Source: a virus. Taken from it: a stretch of 64,000 bases of DNA. Shown here one piece after another: positions 16,511 through 23,655 of this stretch (its first letter is position 1; each line of letters begins with the position of its first letter). The notes beneath the pieces are model-generated. The model ran no database searches and was not told the origin of the DNA. It saw nothing but the letters and a program-made list of their open reading frames with translations. The position numbers and the translations under genes are program-made. The stretch is from positions 124,001 through 188,000 of the IMG/VR virus record IMGVR_UViG_3300037502_002993. The stretch is one strand, 5' to 3'.

Positions 16511-17848
16511 ATGTATCAACTGAAAGGCTTTTTCAAGTTCATCCCCCTGATCGACAATACCCGAGATCAGGTAGCACCTTTCGGGGAGATTTCAGATGAT
16601 GGGTTAACGTACGCCAAGGACAAGACCTACCACTCCTCCAATGCCCATCCCCAGACGGTACTGATCGGTTTCCACTCCAGTGAGGATGGTGACTACGCTC
16701 CCGTCTCAAATAGTGTAGCGGAGCGCGCCGTTCAGATCGGGCAGTGGCTGCTGGATCGTGCCCTGAATGGTCAGATCTCGGGAGACGTTCATCAGGTCCG
16801 TAATAGCCTGCAAAACGAATTCTCCTCAATGATCTCTCACGTGACCACAGGCGCACTGCTTGAAGAGGACGATCTACGTCTGCCTGAGTGGATCGGATAT
16901 CGTGATATAGCCCTTGGTGATGAGAATCAGATCCAGATCTGGCTTGCCGATGCCTCCTTCCGTCGTCAATATGACGAGTATGACATTGAGATCATCCCTC
17001 CGTTTGAGCCGCTCGATGATTTCTTTCAAGACCCCATCTTGGTGATCGGGAAGATCAACGACATTGACTTCGTTGAGAAGATGGAAGAGGTACAGGCCCG
17101 CCGTGGGGAGTATCCTTATACCCAACTGTTAGCGCAGCGCTATGATTACGTCCATCCAGCGGACCCCAATAACCGGACCCCCACCAAGTGGGTCGTGTTG
17201 GTATACGGTCAAGCGGGCAATAACCCTGACCTGATCCGCAATGAGATCATCGACTACGTACTTGAGAACAGCACCCGGGACCGTGAAGAGTGGGCAGTCA
17301 TTTTGCCCGACCTGTTCATGGCAACCGAGTACGTCATCACGCCCTTCTGGCACCAGTACAGCGTCCCTAACCGTGAGATGCAGGCAGGCATCCACTCCCC
17401 CATCATCAAGCCCCAGGAAAGCCTTGAGCTGTTAAAGCGCACCACACGAGGCAGTGGCTTTGATGACGCTTGGGTAGCCGCAGAACACCAATACAGCATG
17501 GTGATCTATAAGTCCCTGGCTTTCGGGGCGGTGGGCAATGCCCAGAACCGTGATGGGATCTATGGCCTGAAAGAGCGCTTTACCGATTACATGGTTGTGA
17601 CCAACCAGAGTGCGGATTTCAACCGCATGAGCGTTAGGACCCAGGACTTTATCAACCTACTCAACTCCCTGATCCAGATCGCTGAGACTCTCACCCCCAC
17701 CAGTGATGTCCCGGTGGGGTACGCGCGCCTGGTCCGTGATGGGGTGGTCTATATCACCCGGCAGTATGAGCAGGTGCTCTACCTGGTAGCGGGACGACGC
17801 AGTGTGGAGCTTGCTTATGATGAGGTAGTGGAGGCAATGAATGGCTAA
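16511..17848 (+). CDS. unknown virion protein at head of fibre cluster
   Basis: A 445-residue protein and first gene of a + strand cluster to 20410. It has no signal or membrane segment and is acidic and mixed alpha/beta. Notable stretches are DIEIIPPFEPLDDFFQDPILVIGKIND and a C-terminal region of helices (INLLNSLIQIAETL) and strands. The stop overlaps the start of the next gene by 8 bp. Context of fibre-like genes suggests a baseplate or fibre-attachment protein; I do not recognise the family. Confidence 0.6.
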   Translation: MYQLKGFFKFIPLIDNTRDQVAPFGEISDDGLTYAKDKTYHSSNAHPQTVLIGFHSSEDGDYAPVSNSVAERAVQIGQWLLDRALNGQISGDVHQVRNSLQNEFSSMISHVTTGALLEEDDLRLPEWIGYRDIALGDENQIQIWLADASFRRQYDEYDIEIIPPFEPLDDFFQDPILVIGKINDIDFVEKMEEVQARRGEYPYTQLLAQRYDYVHPADPNNRTPTKWVVLVYGQAGNNPDLIRNEIIDYVLENSTRDREEWAVILPDLFMATEYVITPFWHQYSVPNREMQAGIHSPIIKPQESLELLKRTTRGSGFDDAWVAAEHQYSMVIYKSLAFGAVGNAQNRDGIYGLKERFTDYMVVTNQSADFNRMSVRTQDFINLLNSLIQIAETLTPTSDVPVGYARLVRDGVVYITRQYEQVLYLVAGRRSVELAYDEVVEAMNG

Positions 17849-18956
17849 TCTCAGCGATGCGCTGGTGGGGTTTGGTCAGGCAGTGCGGGCACGGTTTCGC
17901 ACGCCCTTTAATACCCAGAACCAACTCCTCACAGGGGGAGAGCAGGGGTTCGCTGCGCGCCCCACTGCGTTAACCGTAGGGTTTGTGCAGACCGATGAAG
18001 AGTTAGCGTTTCAGCAGGAGCAGGAAGAGTCGTTCGGTACGGTGTTCAACGAGTGGACCCGTATCTCACGGATGACGGCTGAGCGTGATACGCTACATGC
18101 TAACGGCGACAGTAATAGCGATGCAGCACTGCCGAGTGAATTAAACGCCTGGGACTTCAACCCCACTACCGAACGCATCACCTGTACGATCAACTCCGAG
18201 ACCCTGCTTGGGTTTATCTCCAATGAACGCTATAATAACTACACTCTAGAGGTGAGACTAAACTCCAACAACAGCGACGATGACTTCATCGGACTGTGTA
18301 TCGCGCACGCCCAGGACAGCTCAGGGAAGACCCACATTCTAACGGCCATTCGTGGGTATAATGCCCGTGCCCCACTGGTGATCGATAAGAACTACTGGGC
18401 ACACACAGCGGACAATTGGATTGATAATCCGAGTGAATATGAGGTAGCGCGAGTGTACAGTGGCCTTCAGTGGGCCGACGGTACCACCACCACCACCCCC
18501 ATAGCCAACGGCAGTCGTGGTGGGTGGAATGCAGTCTCTAATGGAGTGCTCTTAAAGATCACCCGAGAGGATGATCTTATCACCGTGGAGACCAGTCTCA
18601 ATAATGGGACCAGTTATCACGAACCCGCTAAGCGAGTGATTGATCTGTCCATGGACCCAGAGCTTGAGGTCTTTCGAGGGCCTCAGCGGTATGGGTACGT
18701 GTGTCACTCACAAAACGCCAGTACGTTTGATGTGTTAGATCGTGTCACTGAACGACACCCCATTGTCGACACCCGCAATTATCGTCTGTATGTGTTTGAA
18801 GGGGGTAATTGGGTCGTCAAATCGGATGGACTGCCAGCACTTATCGCCAGTGGCGTTTTAGTGCCCAATCAACTCCACATGAACCCCATCACTGGTCGGT
18901 TCTATTACATGCGGGGTGAGGAGAGCCTAGACCTGATCACCGCCCCCAGCGAGTAA
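17841..18956 (+). CDS. putative fibre protein with jelly-roll-like middle
   Basis: A 371-residue protein. The N-terminus (MANLSDALVGFGQAVRARF) is probably the attachment end. Residues about 100-290 form a beta-rich region (NYTLEVRLNSNNSDDDFIGLCIAH, GVLLKITREDDLITVETSLNNG) that looks like a concanavalin-type lectin/glucanase or LamG fold. The last 60 residues (NYRLYVFEGGNWV...MNPITGRFYYM) form a module shared with the next two proteins. Likely a carbohydrate-binding fibre component. Confidence 0.6.
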   Translation: MANLSDALVGFGQAVRARFRTPFNTQNQLLTGGEQGFAARPTALTVGFVQTDEELAFQQEQEESFGTVFNEWTRISRMTAERDTLHANGDSNSDAALPSELNAWDFNPTTERITCTINSETLLGFISNERYNNYTLEVRLNSNNSDDDFIGLCIAHAQDSSGKTHILTAIRGYNARAPLVIDKNYWAHTADNWIDNPSEYEVARVYSGLQWADGTTTTTPIANGSRGGWNAVSNGVLLKITREDDLITVETSLNNGTSYHEPAKRVIDLSMDPELEVFRGPQRYGYVCHSQNASTFDVLDRVTERHPIVDTRNYRLYVFEGGNWVVKSDGLPALIASGVLVPNQLHMNPITGRFYYMRGEESLDLITAPSE

Positions 18957-18966
18957 GGAGCGACCC

Positions 18967-19374
18967 ATGGCCTTGGATGTATTAACACAGGGTGTCCGTA
19001 CCTACCTGGACAGCTTTAAGGAGACCTTTTTGGGCTTTAAAGCACCGCGTGGGTATGGCTACTACATCAATAACAACGATGGGCTATTCCAGTTTGACCT
19101 AGAACCTCTGGTAACTCCTTTCGTGGTGGTCAACACCGCAGGTGATTTGACGTTCTGCCGCGACCGTATCCAGGTGGAAGGGTCTTCAGGGGACACGGTA
19201 TTGGACCTTCGTGATAATCGACTTTGGACGTATCAGTCGGGAACCACGTGGACAAACACCATCGTCAATATCGACAGCTACATGAAACCGGGAAGGATGT
19301 ATTTCTCTCCCTACACACGTAAGGTGTTTATTGTCGATACCCTACGGCGCATCGAACAACTTCTTGGGGGGTAG
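18967..19374 (+). CDS. small fibre-module protein
   Basis: A 135-residue protein with AAGGAG before the ATG. The N-terminus, MALDVLTQGVRTYLDSFKETF, resembles those of its neighbours. The C-terminal module is NRLWTYQSGTTW...MKPGRMYFSPYTRKVFIVD. It has the same plan as the end of the preceding and following proteins: a strand, GxxW, a linker, then MxFSPxTxKVFxVD. These appear to be three tandem paralogues of a small virion domain. Function unknown. Confidence 0.6.
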   Translation: MALDVLTQGVRTYLDSFKETFLGFKAPRGYGYYINNNDGLFQFDLEPLVTPFVVVNTAGDLTFCRDRIQVEGSSGDTVLDLRDNRLWTYQSGTTWTNTIVNIDSYMKPGRMYFSPYTRKVFIVDTLRRIEQLLGG

Positions 19375-19378
19375 GGCA

Positions 19379-19786
19379 ATGACACTTAATGCGTTTATGC
19401 AGGCGGTCGAGGAGTACCTGGATCAGTTTCTGTGGCGATTTCGCCAACTGCCCAGTGACGGCAGTGTACTTGTGGTCGATGATCCGGAGACGTCGTTCTC
19501 AGTACGGGGGGCTAACCCCATCAGTAACGTAGCAGTAGCTCGCCCTGCAGGGGTCACTGTGACCACGTTGAAAGCGAATCATGACCGCGTCTATGATCTC
19601 AGCACTAATGAGTTCCATCGCCAGGTAGAAGGCGTATGGGAGGTGATGGACCCTGAGGTAGAGGATGATGTTAACCTGGTCCCCAACTCACTGATCTACT
19701 CCCCGCATGATGGGCGGTTCTACTACGTTGATGAATCCTTTGAATTAACTGACGTTAATCTCACGACCGATACTCCGGGGAACTAA
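19379..19786 (+). CDS. small fibre-module protein
   Basis: A 135-residue protein; the ATG at 19379 is four bases after the previous stop, so an upstream in-frame start at 19331 is unlikely. The N-terminus MTLNAFMQAVEEYLDQFLWRF parallels that of its neighbour. The shared C-terminal module reads NEFHRQVEGVWEVMD...NSLIYSPHDGRFYYVDE. The tandem arrangement indicates duplication and divergence within the fibre cluster. Confidence 0.6.
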   Translation: MTLNAFMQAVEEYLDQFLWRFRQLPSDGSVLVVDDPETSFSVRGANPISNVAVARPAGVTVTTLKANHDRVYDLSTNEFHRQVEGVWEVMDPEVEDDVNLVPNSLIYSPHDGRFYYVDESFELTDVNLTTDTPGN

Positions 19787-19789
19787 ACC

Positions 19790-20410
19790 ATGCGCTCACC
19801 CGCACCCCCCATCGGCACGCGTGGGCGCTATGAACTAAAAGCGCCCTTTCAGGCACGTCCTGATCGTGTCTACACCTGCAGTGCCATTCGTAAGTTTGTT
19901 GATCTTGAGAACCAAGGGATCAACATCTTTCTCCGTTATTACGACCCTTTGGGATTGGAAGACAGTGACTTTGCTCAGGACAAACGCAACGGAGAGCTTC
20001 TGCTGACCCTTACGTCAGAGACCGAAGCCCCCATCTACGTCCCAACAAGTTATCTTCTCTCCTTTCCCAACCAATCCGGCCGGCGCTATCACCATGTGGT
20101 GCTCTCCGCCTCAATGGGACCGATCCCGGATTATATAGACCTGACTCACGTCAGGGTGGAAATGGCGAATGTCATTTCCGATGCCATTGGTCATGTTCCT
20201 GAAGTACACGTTGGAGTCTCTCCCCTGACACAGGACGTGACCCCTGAGGAGCATGAATCATTGGAGGCGGCGCGGGTTGCTGCCATCACCAATCGTACGA
20301 CGGACTACACCCGCTTCCTTGCGGAGCGACAGAAAGTTGCGCGTTTGGAAGCCAAGCTCGCGGCCCTGGAAGAGATCCTGAGGGTTAATGGTCTCATTCC
20401 ATCCACTTAA
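19790..20410 (+). CDS. unknown virion protein with C-terminal coiled coil
   Basis: A 206-residue protein, 4 bp after its neighbour. The first 130 residues are beta-rich (INIFLRYYDPLGLEDSD, LLLTLTSETEAPIYVP, HVVLSASMGPIPDYIDLTHVRVEMANVI). The last 60 form a coiled coil (LAERQKVARLEAKLAALEEILRVNG). A beta domain plus C-terminal coiled coil fits a trimeric or hexameric virion part. It closes the fibre cluster. Confidence 0.6.
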   Translation: MRSPAPPIGTRGRYELKAPFQARPDRVYTCSAIRKFVDLENQGINIFLRYYDPLGLEDSDFAQDKRNGELLLTLTSETEAPIYVPTSYLLSFPNQSGRRYHHVVLSASMGPIPDYIDLTHVRVEMANVISDAIGHVPEVHVGVSPLTQDVTPEEHESLEAARVAAITNRTTDYTRFLAERQKVARLEAKLAALEEILRVNGLIPST

Positions 20411-20456
20411 AGTTCCTGGCCAGGAATTTTGTTTATCCCAAATGGAGAAATCTCCC

Positions 20457-21152
20457 ATGCTGAATGATTGGATCAAGCCGTCTCTGGAAGACAACGGGCA
20501 AGAAATCGACCTGCACAAAGCCAAGAGCGACGGTGACGACGCGGCAAGCTCCCTGAACCACGACATCGACTCTGAGGCTGAGGCGAAGAAGGAAGGCACT
20601 GTTGGGGCTGAGCTGGAACCGGCGTCCACTGGCGTCGATGACACCACCACCAAGAAGCCTGATGACCATCTGGAGGTTAAGGCCTCTAATGAGGATGGTG
20701 ACAAGGAAGCGGGTGACCAGGGTGACCAGCCCAAGGTGGAAGGTGAGCTCGATGCCGGTGGTGATGAAGTGGAAACCGGTGAAGAGACCACCGTGAAAGA
20801 CGGTGAGGAGAACGGCGACGTCGATAATGATGCTGAGCCTGAGGTGAAGGAAGCCGAAGCGGCCATGGAATCCTTCAAGGTCATGCACACGGCCATCGAA
20901 GCGTTCCGGGAGACCCTTGAGGTGACCCATGACCCGCGTGTAGTAGGAGCGATCAAGACTGCGGTTGAAAGCTTCGATGAAGATTTCAGCTGCGACACCG
21001 TGATTCCCTCTGTGGAGCACTTCGGTGATGCCGACAAGCGCGAGCGCGCAGTAGGGATCGCTCGGGAAGGTCTGGAGAAAGCCAGTGAGAAGCTCAAGAC
21101 CTCGATGGAAAACATCGACAAGTTCCTGAAGGTCAAAGGTGTGGTCAAGTAA
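20457..21152 (+). CDS. acidic internal head protein, protease-processed type
   Basis: A 231-residue protein. The start at 20457 has GGAGA eight bases upstream and avoids overlap with the previous gene; an ATG at 20442 is the alternative. Residues about 1-130 are extremely acidic and repetitive, like a scaffold or propeptide. The C-terminal part contains AMESF, AIEAF, AVESF and SVEHF. These fit the S/A/G-x-E cleavage consensus I recall for the phiKZ prohead protease. It shares the module IKTAVESFDEDF...VIPSVEHFG with the protein at 21247. Inferred role: inner-body/scaffold protein processed in the prohead. A longer Ser-rich frame on the opposite strand is a shadow. Confidence 0.72.
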   Translation: MLNDWIKPSLEDNGQEIDLHKAKSDGDDAASSLNHDIDSEAEAKKEGTVGAELEPASTGVDDTTTKKPDDHLEVKASNEDGDKEAGDQGDQPKVEGELDAGGDEVETGEETTVKDGEENGDVDNDAEPEVKEAEAAMESFKVMHTAIEAFRETLEVTHDPRVVGAIKTAVESFDEDFSCDTVIPSVEHFGDADKRERAVGIAREGLEKASEKLKTSMENIDKFLKVKGVVK

Positions 21153-21184
21153 CACCACGCTGAAAACACCATGCTGTAGTGACT

Positions 21185-21218
21185 CGGGGACTCCTTCTTG
21201 GGGTCCCCGTTTTCTTTG
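21185..21218 (+). terminator. rho-independent terminator
   Basis: Stem CGGGGAC/GTCCCCG (21185-21191 with 21203-21209) followed by TTTTCTTTG. It lies between the two internal head protein genes and lacks the TATGCC tag. It could lower downstream expression or mark separate units. Confidence 0.75.
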
Positions 21219-21246
21219 TTAGCTCTGTGAATGTGGGGATGCGGAA

Positions 21247-22539
21247 ATGAAGAAGGTTGGATTCTGGGCGACCAATGATGTCGCTGAAAAGATCACACAG
21301 GCCAAGCATGTCGCTAATCCCGATGTTGGTATCGAAGATTTCAATGCGGTACTGGCGGATATCGACCGCCTGGAGATGATGGCAACTGCCCTGGAGTCCT
21401 ATGAGGGGATTCTGGAGGCCAGCCTTGAGCGGGGCGGGGCGGATGATGCCACCATCCGTGTGATCAAGACCGCAGTTGAGAGTTTCGATGAGGACCTCGC
21501 TGGTGGGAAGGTCATCCCGTCCATTGAGGCCTTTGGTCAGACCAACTCCCGCAAGGGCGCCACCCTGGTCAGCGTGGAGTCGCTGGGCGACAAGCTGAAG
21601 GCCACGGGGGAGGCCATCAAGAAGGCCATCGCCAAGCTGTTTGATATCCTGCTGGACCTGTGGAACATCCTGACCGATGGTCTTGGTCGTGCTGAGAAAC
21701 GCCTGCTGAAACTGAAGGGTGAGCTGAAGTCCCTTAAGAGCAGTGCAGGTAGCAAGGTGTCGGTGAGCAATCGGCGTTTGATGGCAGAAGGGAAATTCGT
21801 GGGTAATGATCCCGCGTCTATCACCATTCTTCAAGAAGTGGCATCTGACATGTGGGGGGGTTACCTGAAGAACTCTTTGACCGCCGCCAAAGAGTTCGCG
21901 GCGGCAGCCAAGCGCGACGGCGCGCCGTCAAACGTTTTCCTGCATAAGAATCTGACCAGCTCCACCAACACACACTACACAGCGCATGATCGCACACTGC
22001 CGTCATTTGTTCGTCGCCATGCTGATGAGCTGAACTCCACCATCAAAGCATCTAAGGTGCTGCCAGGTGATTATGCGCTGATCGAGTTCCGTCACAAGAC
22101 CAGCACCACCCGCCAAGAAGGGTCAAGTGTCTACTCCTATACAGGCTACGCCAAGAAGGTGATGTTCACGCCGCTGAGCGAGGTGAGTTCTCCCCAGGTC
22201 ATGGAGGTGCCGGTTCCCTCTCGTCACGAAATGGAAGCGGTAGTGGATGCCCTACTTAAGGTCACCGCACTTCGTAAGCAACAGCAGAGTGGTTCCCGCA
22301 CTGCCCGTGAGATCCGTCAAGTATTGTCTGAGGTCTCGCGTAGCTCGGATGATCGAGAAGTGGCCACTCGGGCAATGTTCATGGCCCGTACCTTTACTCA
22401 GCCATCCGGTCAGTTCTCCGCCTACATGGCAAAGACCGTGAATGCCTATGTGAGTCATCTTCGCGCGATGGTGGAGGTTCATGAGACCTCAGGTAGTGCG
22501 GTGACCACCAGTACACCCACGAGTGTTGTTCCAGCGTAA
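21247..22539 (+). CDS. internal head protein, paralogue of preceding gene
   Basis: A 430-residue protein. The N-terminal 110 residues repeat the preceding protein's module: ATALESYEGILEASLE, IKTAVESFDEDLAGGKVIPSIEAFG. It has candidate protease sites ALE-S, AVE-S, SIE-A and SVE-S. Then follows a helical region (KLFDILLDLWNIL, coiled coil AEKRLLKLKGELKSLK) and an alpha/beta C-terminal domain with DYALIEFRHKTSTTRQE. Removal of the N-terminus by the phage protease is inferred. This matches the paralogous internal head proteins of phiKZ-like phages. A tagged terminator follows directly. Confidence 0.7.
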   Translation: MKKVGFWATNDVAEKITQAKHVANPDVGIEDFNAVLADIDRLEMMATALESYEGILEASLERGGADDATIRVIKTAVESFDEDLAGGKVIPSIEAFGQTNSRKGATLVSVESLGDKLKATGEAIKKAIAKLFDILLDLWNILTDGLGRAEKRLLKLKGELKSLKSSAGSKVSVSNRRLMAEGKFVGNDPASITILQEVASDMWGGYLKNSLTAAKEFAAAAKRDGAPSNVFLHKNLTSSTNTHYTAHDRTLPSFVRRHADELNSTIKASKVLPGDYALIEFRHKTSTTRQEGSSVYSYTGYAKKVMFTPLSEVSSPQVMEVPVPSRHEMEAVVDALLKVTALRKQQQSGSRTAREIRQVLSEVSRSSDDREVATRAMFMARTFTQPSGQFSAYMAKTVNAYVSHLRAMVEVHETSGSAVTTSTPTSVVPA

Positions 22540-22550
22540 CTGTGCGTTAG

Positions 22551-22590
22551 GTCATAAGTGCCCTCCCGCTCGGGAGGGCGTTTTATGCCG
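22551..22590. terminator. bidirectional hairpin terminator with TATGCC tag
   Basis: GTCATAA, stem GCCCTCCCG/CGGGAGGGC (22560-22568 with 22571-22579), then TTTTATGCCG. It lies between convergent gene ends at 22539 and 22595. Confidence 0.8.
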
Positions 22591-22594
22591 TTCC

Positions 22595-23599
22595 CTACAG
22601 GTTAGGGGCACTGACACTGTTACTGGCCACCAACCTCACGCAGTTGATGGTTTGTGCCGTAACCGTACCACTGAAGGTCAGGCTACCGTCGAAGGTGCCA
22701 TTACCACTAATGTGGATATCACCACCTCCTCCTCCACCTCCGCCAACGGACATGTTCCCTCCAACTCCTAAATTAGCCCCTACATTGAGATTCCCACTGT
22801 AAGAGCTATTAGGTGACGTGTGGCTAATCTCACTGGCCTCACTGGTAATGCTGCTTGCTTTACTGCTGATGGTGGGCGCCTCCATGTAGATCTGATTCCC
22901 TGCTTTAAGGGTGATCCCCGTACCCGCGGTAAGGTCGATGTTGGTGGGGGCTTTGATCAGGATGTTCTTTCGATCCAATCGATAGTGACTGCCATCTGCA
23001 TTTTTCATCTCCCAGAGACCCGACCCACTGTTAAGGTAGAGATGATCACCGATATCGTCCTCCAGCACAAACTCACCCGTCCCCGTGTTAAACTGCGCGG
23101 TATACGCAAAAGGCTCTCCATTCGCCTTGGAGGTCCCTAAGGTGACCATCTTGTCATGGGAAGAGACTTCGATGAAATAGCATTTACTGATATCCAATCC
23201 CTCACTATTAGGATTAGGATCGGCACTGATGGCAAAGATCACAGTTTCTAAGCGCCGTAAGTCATCGCGTAGTCCCAAGCACTCCCAGAAGTAGCGATCT
23301 GAATCCGCCATGCGGTAGATCAAGATCGGCTCTCCACGGCGGATGTCCGGAGGGGTTACGCGGTTACTGCCAAAGGGTAGCCATTCGGCGTTCAGCGATA
23401 CGTCCTTGTTGACCGCGACCTCGTAAGGGTCGCCCTTACTGTCGACACCACTGAAGGTCTCTCGTTGGGGGTTAAAGTTAATCTCTCCATCCAAGGCTGG
23501 AAGGGCCTCTGTCGGTGTGATGTTTAAGTGACGTGCGCTGCGGGGTTTATTCTCAGCCGCGATGCCCAGTGAGTATGGGCGCAGTTGACTGGTTTGCAT
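22595..23599 (-). CDS. probable baseplate/tail spike protein with beta-helical tip
   Basis: A 334-residue protein with AGGAG upstream. Residues 1-180 are beta-rich (GEPILIYRMADSDRYFWECLG), suggesting an OB-fold-like domain as in gpV/gp5-type spikes. From about 210 the sequence becomes repetitive, in short strands typical of a trimeric beta-helix: KNILIKAPTNIDLTAGTGITLKAG, then ISSKASSITSEASEISH. There is a run of eight glycines near residue 290. The C-terminus (FSGTVTAQTINCVRL) is again beta. The central spike pierces the outer membrane in contractile tails. The role fits the sequence pattern but no family is certain. Confidence 0.6.
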   Translation of the reverse strand: MQTSQLRPYSLGIAAENKPRSARHLNITPTEALPALDGEINFNPQRETFSGVDSKGDPYEVAVNKDVSLNAEWLPFGSNRVTPPDIRRGEPILIYRMADSDRYFWECLGLRDDLRRLETVIFAISADPNPNSEGLDISKCYFIEVSSHDKMVTLGTSKANGEPFAYTAQFNTGTGEFVLEDDIGDHLYLNSGSGLWEMKNADGSHYRLDRKNILIKAPTNIDLTAGTGITLKAGNQIYMEAPTISSKASSITSEASEISHTSPNSSYSGNLNVGANLGVGGNMSVGGGGGGGGDIHISGNGTFDGSLTFSGTVTAQTINCVRLVASNSVSAPNL

Positions 23600-23655
23600 T
23601 GAGGAATACTCCTGAACAAGATACCATGTCTAAGACCATGCAATAGGAGAGGTCA

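Noticed and set aside
20258-21172. 304-codon frame on the minus strand, longer than the + strand gene it overlaps
   Set aside because: It is Ser/Pro low-complexity, has no ribosome binding site, and is the mirror of the Glu/Asp-rich internal head protein, which has a good start and a related neighbour.
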